A stretch of 17,697 nucleotides of DNA from an uncultured Chitinophagaceae bacterium (GCA_937996595.1 CALKVC010000253.1:1-17697); one strand, 5' to 3'. Shown: positions 1-7,431, counted from the stretch's first letter. Made by a program: numbers and translations. The notes: generated from the letters alone by a model not told the origin.

Positions 1-924
1 CATCGTTTTCCCAGGAGCCTGGCCATTACAGTAGGTTTAACCATGGTGATGCTGTTATTTTTCTTACTCATCTGGATACTTTCCCTGCAATTCAGTGCAT
101 TTAAAAATGATATACCCGAATTGAAAGTTAAGATTGAACCTTCCCTGGCAGCGCTTCAGCAGTGGATTGCAGAAAACCTGGGTGTAAGCATTAATGCACA
201 ACAGGCATGGTTAAAAAAAGTGGTGGAAAAATCAACCGGTGATTCCGCAGGGTTACTGGCCGGCATTTTTTCTAAAACCGTTTCAGGATTATATATGCTT
301 ATCCTTACGCCGGTTTTTGCTGCCCTGTTCCTGTATAACAGGAGGGATTTCATCCTGGCCATACAGAAAATGGCCGGCAGCGGATATGAAGAAAAACTAC
401 AGCAGGTAATTCATCAAACCATGTATACCTATTATCATTTCATACGGGGAATGGTATTTGTATACCTTATTGTAGGTATCCTTAATAGCATCGGGCTGCT
501 GGCGCTGGGTATAGAGCATGCCATCCTGTTCGGTTTTCTCACGGCAATCATGACCATCATTCCATACCTGGGCATTTTCATAAGTGCGCTGTTACCCATT
601 ACCGTTGCCTGGATAACCAAAGACAGTATCTGGTACCCATTAGGCGTTGTAGCCATTTTCTCCTTTGTACAATACCTTGAAGCGAACGTGATATTTCCGC
701 GTGTAGTGGCCACACAATTGAACCTGAGTACCTGGGCAACACTCGTGGCCATCATTGCCGGCGGTACACTTTGGGGTGTTAATGGTATGATCCTGTTTAT
801 ACCTTTTGCGGGTATATTGAAAATCCTGTCGGGGTATTTACCGGGTATGGAAGCGGTGAACATCCTGCTTAGCCGCAGGACAGATCCGGCAAACAGTAAA
901 CTGGCCGGTTCTGCAAATGAATAA
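1..924 (+). CDS. AI-2E family transporter (YdiK/PerM type), 5' partial
   Basis: The frame is open from base 1 with no stop, so the N-terminus lies outside the window; the first internal ATG is at 43. About 307 residues remain, against roughly 350 usual for the family. The fragment starts in a membrane segment. It then has a soluble stretch (about residues 35-85), a hydrophobic segment around PVFAALFLYN and a block of hydrophobic helices in the C-terminal half with the family-like stretch AIMTIIPYLGIFISALLP. These features fit PF01594. The name comes from one member proposed to export autoinducer-2; others are Na+/H+ antiporters or have unknown substrates, so the substrate is not predictable. 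A polar tail of about 20 residues follows the last helix. It converges with the small gene that ends at 996. Confidence 0.85.
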   Translation, partial: HRFPRSLAITVGLTMVMLLFFLLIWILSLQFSAFKNDIPELKVKIEPSLAALQQWIAENLGVSINAQQAWLKKVVEKSTGDSAGLLAGIFSKTVSGLYMLILTPVFAALFLYNRRDFILAIQKMAGSGYEEKLQQVIHQTMYTYYHFIRGMVFVYLIVGILNSIGLLALGIEHAILFGFLTAIMTIIPYLGIFISALLPITVAWITKDSIWYPLGVVAIFSFVQYLEANVIFPRVVATQLNLSTWATLVAIIAGGTLWGVNGMILFIPFAGILKILSGYLPGMEAVNILLSRRTDPANSKLAGSANE

Positions 925-977
925 AATGAATAAGCAGCGCAATAATCCGGTTGTAATGTTTTATCATGAATGCATTG

Positions 978-1016
978 TTCAGGTTCAGGGATTATTTACC
1001 TGAATTGAATCCTGAA
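978..1016. terminator. Possible bidirectional hairpin between convergent genes
   Basis: Two tandem TTCAGG copies (978-983, 984-989) face two CCTGAA copies (999-1004, 1011-1016). They can fold into a nested stem with a 9-nt AT-rich loop and one internal bulge. The position between the convergent ends at 924 and 996 suits a shared terminator. The right arms fall in the last codons of the minus-strand gene, and there is no clear U-tract, so this is tentative. Confidence 0.35.
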
Positions 1017-1427
1017 ACTTAGTGCAGGGTAAACCTGGTTTGCAATTACATCCCGCTTAATCAGATCCCGTTTTTCCAATCTTAAACCGGCATTCATTTG
1101 TAAAGCTTTTTTCTTGTTCCTGGCAGAAGCGATAAACAGCGGGATGCTGCCTCCCATAGCAGCTACACCAACACCTGAAACAATTACCGCAATGTCTTCA
1201 TTGCTGTCATTATCGCTGTTAAAAAGGTCTAATTCATTGGAAAACCATATTAGGCCACCTGCTGTGAGCGCAGCGCCTGCACCAAGCAGCACCCATGCCC
1301 CTGTTTTCTGGTTGCGGCTTTTTTGAAGATAATCCTGCCCGTTTACCGGGGATGGTGTTTGGGTTTCCTGGCAAAAAGTATCGTTATAGAAAATGCATGC
1401 CAGCAATGCTATGATTAATTTTTTCAT
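996..1427 (-). CDS. Small exported or membrane protein, unknown function
   Basis: The 143-residue product starts with a typical signal peptide (MKKLIIALLACIFYNDTFCQ, cleavage likely near residue 20). Two glycine/alanine-rich hydrophobic segments follow, at about residues 43-62 and 79-103. They are separated by a short acidic loop (DLFNSDNDSNED) and followed by a basic RNKKKA anchor. The C-terminus ends in a beta-like, aromatic-terminated stretch (ALSFRIQFR). Bacteroidota genomes often encode such signal-plus-two-helix proteins without a known role, and I do not recognise this family. The start is ATG and I see no Shine-Dalgarno. I found no copy of the shared promoter module in the 115 bp upstream. 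A convergent hairpin overlaps the 3' end. Confidence 0.7.
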   Translation of the reverse strand: MKKLIIALLACIFYNDTFCQETQTPSPVNGQDYLQKSRNQKTGAWVLLGAGAALTAGGLIWFSNELDLFNSDNDSNEDIAVIVSGVGVAAMGGSIPLFIASARNKKKALQMNAGLRLEKRDLIKRDVIANQVYPALSFRIQFR

Positions 1428-1542
1428 TTTTCAGTATTTTATTTGTTAGTGAATCAGGCTATTTCATGGATGCCATCCTGTTTTTGGAGCTTTCGCTACT
1501 TTGGAGACAATACCAAATACATCATAACAGCAGACGGCTGCT

Positions 1543-1917
1543 TCAATGCACCTGGTGATGGCTGGCATTCTTACCTATTTCATTTTGTTCTTCAAGCGTA
1601 AATTCATCGGTTCCGGCGGTTTGTATCCATGCATTGCCATGGTGCCGGTATATCTGGATGTTCAATCCAAATCTTTTATGAAATTCCTGTTCAACATTTC
1701 CGGCTTTTTGCCAGGGGCTAATTTCCAGGCCTCCGGGGTTATGCCTCTTTCTTATTTCCCCGATGGTTTTATAATGCGGAATCTTATGGTTTGCCGGAGA
1801 CCCTTCCTGCCAGTGATGCGGCCTGTCAAAAAATTCAATTTTTAAGAATGGATAACGTGTAGAAAATTCACTGCTGATTAATTCAACGGTTTTGGTATCA
1901 TCAATTTCTAAGATCAT
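1543..1917 (-). CDS. Conserved hypothetical protein, 124 aa
   Basis: I chose the ATG at 1917 (MILEIDDTKTVELISSEF). The open frame can be extended to a GTG at 1956, but those 13 residues are unlike a protein start. The product is soluble, with an alpha/beta look and no signal or membrane segment. It is rich in His, Trp and charged residues, with a central YKTIGEIRKRHNPGGLEISP block and a C-terminal WIQTAGTDEFTLEEQNEIGKNA block. I cannot assign a family or function. It has its own strong match to the shared promoter module (2096-2160), with a leader of about 170 nt, so it is probably a single-gene unit of the same regulon as its neighbours. Confidence 0.75.
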   Translation of the reverse strand: MILEIDDTKTVELISSEFSTRYPFLKIEFFDRPHHWQEGSPANHKIPHYKTIGEIRKRHNPGGLEISPWQKAGNVEQEFHKRFGLNIQIYRHHGNAWIQTAGTDEFTLEEQNEIGKNASHHQVH

Positions 1918-2059
1918 GGCATAGATGTTTATAGATTTGAAAACACGGTTATTCACGATAACGTATAAACGATAAATGCATTAATTGGCAATGGCCCTTT
2001 TCTGCTTCATATCAAATTGATACTGGTTGTCAGCTTCAGGCCGGCCATTTTAAAAACAA

Positions 2060-2080
2060 AATGTATCCATCGCATACATT
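2060..2080. other. Inverted repeat in the leader of the 1917 gene
   Basis: AATGTAT (2060-2066) and ATACATT (2074-2080) form a perfect 7-bp inverted repeat with a 7-nt spacer. It lies about 16 nt downstream of the -7 element at 2096-2103, inside the predicted transcript leader. It could be an RNA hairpin or a protein site; there is no second copy in the window to decide. Confidence 0.3.
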
Positions 2081-2095
2081 GTCAACAGCCACTTT

Positions 2096-2160
2096 CAAAG
2101 TTATATCCGTATACTGCCTGTATTTATGATGATTGTCATTAGAATAAATGATTTAGGGAT
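2096..2160 (-). promoter_or_regulatory. Promoter with tandem FNR/CRP-like boxes for the 1917 gene
   Basis: Read on the minus strand, the -7 element is TAACTTTG (2103-2096), a full TAnnTTTG match. Exactly 23 bp upstream lies TGATGATTGTCA (2127-2138), a perfect TGA-N6-TCA. A degenerate partner, TGATTTAGGGAT (2149-2160), has its centre 22 bp further out and keeps only one half-site. I see no TTG element at -33. The proximal box would be centred near -41.5 if transcription starts about 5 nt past the -7 element. Confidence 0.65.
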
Positions 2161-2171
2161 AAACTTGTTTA

Positions 2172-2636
2172 TTACCTTCGGTAGATACCTGTCAGTTGGC
2201 CGAATGCAAGTATATGACCGCTCATGGCTTTTTCCAGGTCTTGCTTCCTTGCTGTTAACGGAAGAAACAGTATACAGTCTAAGGCATATATCTTAAAGCA
2301 ATACCGGTGTGTGCCGCCCGGAGGGCAGGGGCCGCCATAATTGTTTTTTCCAAAATCATTTATACCCTGGATGCCATGTGCCTGGTTTTCTTTCAGGTGA
2401 TGGGTGACCGGTATGTTCCACATTACCCAGTGAACCCATGTTTTTCCCGGCGCGTCAGGGTCATCTGCTATCAGCGCAAGTGAAACAGCCTGTTGAGGGA
2501 TGTTGTCTAAATCAAAGGGTGGACTTATGTTTTCGCCGTCACAGGTATATTTTTGCGGGATGGCCGCTTCATCTTCAAAAGCCTTGCTCGAAATATGCAA
2601 CAAGTCATACGCCACCTCTTTTGCGATGTGTTTCAT
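2172..2636 (-). CDS. YbhB/YbcL-type PEBP (Raf-kinase-inhibitor-like) protein
   Basis: The 154-residue product has the phosphatidylethanolamine-binding-protein fold signatures in order: IPQKYTCDGENISPP (about 26-40), ADDPDAPGKTWVHWVMWNIP (about 57-76), and the anion-pocket region GPCPPGGTHRYCFKIYALD (about 102-120). The length matches the bacterial YbhB/YbcL family. It has no signal peptide, so it is probably cytoplasmic. The biochemical role of bacterial PEBP proteins is poorly known; ligand binding is suggested by the conserved pocket. It lies 25 bp after the small acidic gene and is probably the last gene of the esterase operon. Confidence 0.92.
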   Translation of the reverse strand: MKHIAKEVAYDLLHISSKAFEDEAAIPQKYTCDGENISPPFDLDNIPQQAVSLALIADDPDAPGKTWVHWVMWNIPVTHHLKENQAHGIQGINDFGKNNYGGPCPPGGTHRYCFKIYALDCILFLPLTARKQDLEKAMSGHILAFGQLTGIYRR

Positions 2637-2661
2637 TGTTTATATTTTATATACACATTTA

Positions 2662-2847
2662 CTATGGCCCTTCTCCCGGGTCAGGAGCTTCATAAGCAGG
2701 AGGTTCATAAAACTCCTCATCCGGAATGTAATCCAGTTCTTCCTCCGGTTTTACAGGGATGGCAGGAATTTCTGCAGGGTCTATTTCCGGATTTATTTCT
2801 GTAGCCGGAATTATTGTAGGTTTGTTTGGTTGGTTTTTGTCTGGCAT
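2662..2847 (-). CDS. Small acidic, proline-rich protein (61 aa)
   Basis: The frame reads from ATG 2847 (MPDKNQPNKPTIIP). A TTG at 2889 in the same frame would overlap the esterase stop and adds residues unlike a start. The product is almost all Pro, Glu, Asp and Ile, with repeating PEI/AEI/IPAIP units, and ends in a Pro/Gly tail (PAYEAPDPGEGP). It is likely disordered or extended. I have seen similar short acidic Pro/Glu peptides beside stress genes in Bacteroidota, but no function is known to me. It sits 31 bp after the esterase gene and 25 bp before the PEBP gene on the same strand, which supports it being real. Confidence 0.6.
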   Translation of the reverse strand: MPDKNQPNKPTIIPATEINPEIDPAEIPAIPVKPEEELDYIPDEEFYEPPAYEAPDPGEGP

Positions 2848-2878
2848 GATACATTCGTTTTTATCGTTAATGATATAA

Positions 2879-4216
2879 TCAAACGCCAAATGGATATGTT
2901 TCCGGCACCAGGTGGCCGTTCGGTTTCAGATGCAGCGGTTGCAGGGCCTGTGTTTCATCAAGGTATATAAAAGCATCGTATCTCAAAGGTAAAATAGTTG
3001 GAACATAATTTCCATATTTTTCATATTGCGGGTTATAAACAACACCTACTGCCCGGTGCCCGATGTGATTTTCCATCAGCATATCACTGGCGGTGAAATC
3101 ATCCATAATTAGCAGTTTATTGTTCTCGCCGGATTTATGTAACAGGTATTCCCAGCTGCCTTCCATTGCTTCTGGTAATTGCATTGCCTGCATGGGGGCA
3201 CCCCAGCTTTTACCTGCCATTACGGAACCTTTATATGAACCGAAGCCGATGAGCACAACCCCTTTATCATGATGCTGCATCCTGGCCAGTTCACCTATGT
3301 TATACATGCCTTCGTCAGCCATGTCTGTAGCACGGGCATCACCTATATGTGTATTGTGTTCCCACACAATTGCTTTGGCATTATCTCCATGGTATTTCAA
3401 CAGGCGGTTAAGGGTATCAGCCATATGCCTGTCTCTTACATTCCAGCTATGCGGCCCACCTTCTATCATAGCCCGGTAATAGTTTTCCGCATTTACCGCA
3501 ACCAGTGCATTTTGTTCTGCACTGAATACATTTTCATGGTCTGTATTGTATGAAGGCATCCGTTGCCTTATTTCACTGAGTAACTGAACTACTACGTGGC
3601 GGCAAAGTTCCGGTACGAATTGCGAAGCCCTGGCATAAGATGTGCCTTCATCTTTCCGGTAAGGTTCAAAACACCTGTATGCTTCTTCTGCAATCTGGAG
3701 GGCTTCCGGATCAGTATTACGCATGTAGTTCATGATACTTTCCATGCTTTCCCAAAGGCTATAAACATCCAGGCCATAAAATCCAGCTTTCCGGTTGTTT
3801 GTTTTCCCTTTGTTATACCGTTGTAACCATCCCGCCAATGCAGCGGTTTCCCAGTTTGCCCACATCCATGTTGGCCAGCGTTTAAAATCATAAAGGATAT
3901 CAAAAACGCTTTTATCTTCCTGTTCGTAATGTTTTATAAACCTGTTAAGCCGGTAACAATCCGGCCAGTCGCCTTCCACTGCTATAAAGTTAAATCCCTT
4001 CTCTTCTATAAGCCTCTTGCTGATATAGGTTCGCCAGGTGTAATATTCATGAGTGCCATGGCTTGCTTCTCCCAGCATCACGATACTTGCATCACCGATC
4101 CGGTCGAATAATGGGTTCAAATCATCTTTACTGTTCAATGGATATGCCCATTGCCTGATGGCTCCGGTTATATCCTGTTCTTCAAATACAGGTTTCTTTG
4201 TGAAATAGCGTCTCAT
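2879..4216 (-). CDS. Erythromycin esterase family protein (PF05139)
   Basis: The 445-residue product aligns through its whole length with the erythromycin-esterase/EreA-like superfamily. E50 and H53 in LGEASHGTHEYY and E81 in VEGDWPDCYRLNRF have the same spacing as the Glu-His-Glu set (43/46/74) described for the Bacillus member BcR136. The VWEHNTHIGDARA motif (about 281-293) supplies another conserved His. It has no signal peptide. Many environmental members do not act on macrolides, and this one sits among stress genes, so I do not call it a resistance gene. In M. tuberculosis an esterase-like domain of this family is fused to a phosphoribosyltransferase (Rv2030c); here the phosphoribosyltransferase is at 5661. 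It is the first gene of a three-gene minus-strand operon. Confidence 0.9.
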   Translation of the reverse strand: MRRYFTKKPVFEEQDITGAIRQWAYPLNSKDDLNPLFDRIGDASIVMLGEASHGTHEYYTWRTYISKRLIEEKGFNFIAVEGDWPDCYRLNRFIKHYEQEDKSVFDILYDFKRWPTWMWANWETAALAGWLQRYNKGKTNNRKAGFYGLDVYSLWESMESIMNYMRNTDPEALQIAEEAYRCFEPYRKDEGTSYARASQFVPELCRHVVVQLLSEIRQRMPSYNTDHENVFSAEQNALVAVNAENYYRAMIEGGPHSWNVRDRHMADTLNRLLKYHGDNAKAIVWEHNTHIGDARATDMADEGMYNIGELARMQHHDKGVVLIGFGSYKGSVMAGKSWGAPMQAMQLPEAMEGSWEYLLHKSGENNKLLIMDDFTASDMLMENHIGHRAVGVVYNPQYEKYGNYVPTILPLRYDAFIYLDETQALQPLHLKPNGHLVPETYPFGV

Positions 4217-4341
4217 ATGCTTTCTGTTTATAATCAGCCTTTTGCAAATCCACTATTCCGGTATATTTCAAATTTGTTGAATCCGGCCTTAACCCCTGGA
4301 ATTGATTGTATAAGTTAATATCAATAGGGAAAGTATTTCAA

Positions 4342-4406
4342 TGAGTAGGATTACCTTTTTGGCTGATGCTGGTCATGCATATGGCCTGGTGTTACCGATA
4401 CATTTG
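4342..4406 (+). promoter_or_regulatory. Promoter with tandem FNR/CRP-like boxes for the 4429 operon
   Basis: The -7 element TACATTTG (4399-4406) lies 22 nt before the ATG at 4429. Exactly 23 bp upstream is TGATGCTGGTCA (4364-4375), a perfect TGA-N6-TCA. Its partner TGAGTAGGATTA (4342-4353, one base off in the right half) is centred 22 bp further upstream. There is no TTG at -33. The same pair could also serve the divergent esterase gene through a weak minus-strand element TAACTTAT (4317-4310). Confidence 0.7.
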
Positions 4407-4428
4407 TTGTACACTAAACCATATTGTC

Positions 4429-4953
4429 ATGAAAGAAAATACGCCCGGCATTCATGGCCTGCATGCTTTACTGGACTATGATGCCCGCAAGTTTATCATT
4501 GCAGAAATCATTTTAAAAAACATATTGCCGGAATGGATAAACATGGCCGGTTCTCTTAAGCTGAAAAATGTATTTCAGAAGTATCAGGATATTGTTAAAA
4601 GCCATATTGAACAATTGGAAGTATTTATTGAAGAGGAAGATATTACATCTCTAAGCCTGAATAACAGGATCATGAAGGCATTTACTGAAGAAGCAGATGA
4701 AAAACTGGGCACCTGCAACGACCTGGCAGTTAAAGATGCCTGCCTGCTGGCGGCCCTGCAGATTATATGTCATTACAAGATAAGTACGTATGGCACTGCA
4801 GCAGCATTTGCAAAAGCGTTGGGAATGGAAAAGCAGGCATCTGTTTTTCATGATGCGGAAATCAATGAAAAGCATATCGACGACAGGCTCAGCCAGTTGG
4901 CAGAACATGAAATAAATATCAATGCCAGGGCGCCTTTTATTTTAACTCAATAA
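4429..4953 (+). CDS. DUF892 / YciE-YciF-like ferritin-fold protein
   Basis: I chose ATG 4429; the frame extends to 4366, but the promoter -7 element at 4399 lies inside that extension. The 174-residue product is all-helical. Matches to the DUF892 ferritin-like family are AEIILKNILP (E26), the region IVKSHIEQLE (55-64), HYKISTYGTAAAFAKALG (115-132) and EINEKHIDDRLSQLAEHEI (144-162). Family structures (YciE, YciF) show a four-helix bundle with possible di-metal ligands and are linked to stress responses. Several canonical ligand positions are hard to place here, so metal binding is uncertain. It is the first gene of an operon; the hydrolase ATG follows 4 bp after its stop. Confidence 0.85.
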   Translation: MKENTPGIHGLHALLDYDARKFIIAEIILKNILPEWINMAGSLKLKNVFQKYQDIVKSHIEQLEVFIEEEDITSLSLNNRIMKAFTEEADEKLGTCNDLAVKDACLLAALQIICHYKISTYGTAAAFAKALGMEKQASVFHDAEINEKHIDDRLSQLAEHEININARAPFILTQ

Positions 4954-4957
4954 AAAA

Positions 4958-5614
4958 ATGATAATGGATTTAAGATTTAACAGCGAAGTATCAATTCCCG
5001 TTAACGCTGTCATGCTTCGGGGCGAACTGGTAATTCCTTTCAAAGCTACGTCAGTGGTTGTGTTTTCTCATGGCAGCGGAAGCAGTTACAGGAGCAGCCG
5101 TAACCTGATGGTTGCCCGGTATCTTCATGAACAGCACATTGGCACATTACTGTTCAACCTGCTAACTCCGGAAGAAGATATGCATTATAACAACAGGTTT
5201 GATATATCGCTTCTTACAAAAAGGCTGATAGCTGCCGTTTCCTGGCTGGAGAAACAACCGGCTGCAAAAGGAACCGTATTGGGTTTATTCGGCGCAAGTA
5301 CGGGCGCTGCTTCTGCATTAAGGGCTGCTTCAAAATTACCCTCAATTGCAGCTGTTGTTTCACGTGGTGGCAGGCCCGACCTGGTGATGAATGACCTTAC
5401 GGCTGTGCAGGCGCCTGTATTGCTGATTGTTGGAAGCCTTGACCATGACGTATTGAAACTTAACGAGGAAGCATATGCGAAATTAAGCTGTGAAAAAAGG
5501 CTGGAAGTGGTTGCTGGTGCAACCCATTTGTTTGAGGAACATGGTATGATGGAAAAAGTGGCTGCACTGGCCTCAGCATGGTTCAGGAAATACCTGTTAC
5601 CTGTAAAGGCATGA
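4958..5614 (+). CDS. Alpha/beta hydrolase (dienelactone-hydrolase-like)
   Basis: The 218-residue product has an alpha/beta hydrolase layout: oxyanion region VVFSHGSGSSYRSSRN (33-49), nucleophile elbow GASTGA with S114, acid loop VGSLDHD (D162 or D164), and H190 in AGATHLFEE. There is no signal peptide. The substrate is unknown. Close relatives occur fused to, or directly beside, a phosphoribosyltransferase, exactly the neighbour here (47 bp downstream), which suggests a joint function. The protein could start at M1 or M3; the difference is minor. It is co-transcribed with the ferritin-like gene just upstream. Confidence 0.9.
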   Translation: MIMDLRFNSEVSIPVNAVMLRGELVIPFKATSVVVFSHGSGSSYRSSRNLMVARYLHEQHIGTLLFNLLTPEEDMHYNNRFDISLLTKRLIAAVSWLEKQPAAKGTVLGLFGASTGAASALRAASKLPSIAAVVSRGGRPDLVMNDLTAVQAPVLLIVGSLDHDVLKLNEEAYAKLSCEKRLEVVAGATHLFEEHGMMEKVAALASAWFRKYLLPVKA

Positions 5615-5660
5615 AGGCTTACAAGAACTATGTTTGAAAGAAAATTCATAACAAAAATTT

Positions 5661-6272
5661 ATGTTCACTAACAGGTTAGAAGCTGGAATGATACTGGCAA
5701 AAAGGCTGCTTGCATATAAGGGCGCAGATGCAGTTATTCTTGCCGTACCAAGGGGAGGAGTGCCTGTTGCATATGCAGTGGCAAAGCAACTGGGCCTGCC
5801 GCTTCAGCTTGTACTTGCAAAAAAGATAGGGCACCCGCTAAATAAGGAGTATGCTATTGGAGCTGCCGGCCTAACTGATTATTTTGTAGTGCCGCACGAT
5901 AATGTTACCGAAGCATATATTCAGCAGGAAGTTGCCAGGATACGTACACGACTGAAAGAAATGCAGCTTCAGTTCATGGGTGGAAAAGAGATGCCTGCGC
6001 TGACCGGAAAGATACTTATTGTAATAGATGATGGGGTAGCTACGGGTAATACTTTGCTGGCTACCATTAGCCTGTTAAGGAAAATGAAACCGTTAAAACT
6101 CCTGATCGCTGTGCCTGTTGCTTCTGTAAGTGCATTGGATAAGCTTTCAACAGTTGCAGATGAAGTGATTGCATTGTATGTTCCGGAAGCGTTTTACGGT
6201 GTTGGCGCATTTTATGACGATTTCAGCCAGGTTATGGATGAGGAGGTTAAGGAATACTTAAAAAGTGTATGA
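5661..6272 (+). CDS. Type I phosphoribosyltransferase family protein
   Basis: The 203-residue product has the PRPP-binding signature ILIVIDDGVATGNT (about 118-131) and the N-terminal AVPRGGVPVAYAVA block (28-41), with AKKIGHPLNKEYAIGA (53-68) as the flexible-loop region. This subgroup is distinct from housekeeping hypoxanthine or uracil enzymes and its base or acceptor is unknown. In M. tuberculosis such domains are found in the DosR-regulated proteins Rv0571c (with a hydrolase) and Rv2030c (with an esterase-like domain). Here both partner types are separate genes in the same window. The stop TGA shares the palindrome TGATCA with the stop of the opposing gene. Confidence 0.9.
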   Translation: MFTNRLEAGMILAKRLLAYKGADAVILAVPRGGVPVAYAVAKQLGLPLQLVLAKKIGHPLNKEYAIGAAGLTDYFVVPHDNVTEAYIQQEVARIRTRLKEMQLQFMGGKEMPALTGKILIVIDDGVATGNTLLATISLLRKMKPLKLLIAVPVASVSALDKLSTVADEVIALYVPEAFYGVGAFYDDFSQVMDEEVKEYLKSV

Positions 6273-6863
6273 TCACCGGCATCTGTTAAAGCGATTTTTT
6301 CCCTTTAGCACCCAATACAAGCCTTTTACATCTGATTTCCATACCGGCAATAGTAAGGTTAAAATAATTTCCTCAACCAGTTCCAGGCAGGCAACCAGCA
6401 CCGTTAGCCTGAATAAGATGGCTGGTTGTTCCGGAAAAAAGAAGAGTGAAAGGATGAACAGGACAAATAATATAGATGTAACTTTTGCTGCATACGTATG
6501 AAAACCGGATAGTTTGCCATACTTCAGCAGCGCAAGGATTGACTGGGCTACATACAGCGTTGCTACAACTATAATCGGTACATATTCCTTTTTAAGGAAA
6601 TCCGGTTTAAATACCACTATACCGGCAACGGATACGATGATGGTAAGGTAATCAGCCAGTGAGTCGAGTTTAGCACCGGCAATGCTGGTAACTTTGTATT
6701 TACGGGCAAGATATCCGTCTATTGCATCTGTAAAGAAACTGATAGCGAGCATCCACCTGAATATACCTGGTTTGCTGAAAATGATTAGCAGGGCAAGCAA
6801 CGGGGCCGCTACCAGGCGGTATAGGGTTATACCATTGATGATGTGGTAACTTTTATTTTTCAC
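6273..6863 (-). CDS. CDP-alcohol phosphatidyltransferase family membrane enzyme
   Basis: The 196-residue product carries the full catalytic motif D-x2-D-G-x2-A-R-x8-G-x3-D-x3-D: D46, D49, G50, A53, R54, G63, D67, D71. It has about six hydrophobic helices, the usual number. Enzymes of this family (PgsA, PssA and relatives) transfer a phosphatidyl group from CDP-diacylglycerol to an alcohol at the inner membrane; the acceptor cannot be told from sequence, but glycerol-phosphate or a similar polyol is likely. The start is GTG (6863), as there is no suitable ATG. It lies 78 bp after the coiled-coil gene and is probably driven by the module at 7367-7431. Confidence 0.9.
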   Translation of the reverse strand: MKNKSYHIINGITLYRLVAAPLLALLIIFSKPGIFRWMLAISFFTDAIDGYLARKYKVTSIAGAKLDSLADYLTIIVSVAGIVVFKPDFLKKEYVPIIVVATLYVAQSILALLKYGKLSGFHTYAAKVTSILFVLFILSLFFFPEQPAILFRLTVLVACLELVEEIILTLLLPVWKSDVKGLYWVLKGKNRFNRCR

Positions 6864-6941
6864 AGCTTCATGCGGATGTTGTTTCCTTAACAGATATGCA
6901 GGTTTGATGAGGTAGCAGGGCGGGTATAAAGCACATGACTG

Positions 6942-7331
6942 TTACCTTTTCAACATGCCTGAAAGGAATCCGTAACAATTGTACTTTACATCAATGAATT
7001 CTTTTTCCAGTTCCTGCATCTGCTTCCGCAAATCCGCCTGTTTGTTTTCTGTTTCTGTGCTTATTAAACTGTCGTCAATGAAACTGCTGTCACTTCTGAG
7101 AAAATCAAGTTGCTGCTGTATTTGAAACTGTAACCTGTTCAGATTGCCGGTTGCATGATTAAGCGCTTCCTGTTGCATTTCCACTTTTTCTGCAATGCCG
7201 GTGATAGAATTGCGCCGGAGCAAGTCGCCCAGTTTCTGTGTAAGTTCAGCAGTTTCACTGTTGTAATAATGTACAGACTGGACCCAATCGGTGAGTTCAT
7301 CTGCAAAATAGGATGATATTGTTGTTGCCAT
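6942..7331 (-). CDS. Predicted coiled-coil protein, unknown function
   Basis: The 129-residue product is almost entirely alpha-helical, with heptad-like stretches at about residues 28-78 (Gln-rich) and 93-112 (KQADLRKQMQELEKEF). It ends in a short conserved-looking NCYGFLSGMLKR. It has no signal peptide or membrane helix, so a cytoplasmic oligomer or adaptor is likely. I do not recognise the family. It is the first gene after a module promoter (7367-7431) and precedes the phosphatidyltransferase, which hints at an envelope or stress role. Confidence 0.8.
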   Translation of the reverse strand: MATTISSYFADELTDWVQSVHYYNSETAELTQKLGDLLRRNSITGIAEKVEMQQEALNHATGNLNRLQFQIQQQLDFLRSDSSFIDDSLISTETENKQADLRKQMQELEKEFIDVKYNCYGFLSGMLKR

Positions 7332-7366
7332 GATTATTGGTTTTATTGATTGCCCTGATCACAGTC

Positions 7367-7431
7367 CAAAGCTATTCATCTGTATAATACCTGTGCATGA
7401 TGCCTATTAGCGGGAAATATGATGCCTGTCA
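7367..7431 (-). promoter_or_regulatory. Promoter with tandem FNR/CRP-like boxes for the 7331 operon
   Basis: On the minus strand the -7 element is TAGCTTTG (7374-7367), about 35 nt before the ATG. Exactly 23 bp upstream lies TGATGCCTATTA (7398-7409; one base off TGA-N6-TCA). A perfect box, TGATGCCTGTCA (7420-7431), is centred 22 bp beyond. The distal box overlaps the first codons of the divergent phospholipase-like frame and may be the proximal box of that gene, with a poor -7 candidate TATCGTTT at 7452-7459. Confidence 0.7.

Noticed and set aside
2018..2032. TGATACTGGTTGTCA as a further regulon box
   Set aside because: TGA and TCA are 9 rather than 6 bases apart, and no -7 element lies at the module distance; kept only as a possible half-site.
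2879..4216. Reading the erythromycin-esterase-like gene as an antibiotic resistance gene
   Set aside because: The catalytic Glu-His-Glu set is present, but most family members are not macrolide esterases and the neighbours are stress genes, with no mobile element in the window.
4301..4325. Inverted repeat ATTGAT...ATCAAT with 13-nt spacer, reminiscent of an FNR site
   Set aside because: The FNR spacing (TTGAT-N4-ATCAA) is not met, and it does not fit the 22/23-bp module geometry.
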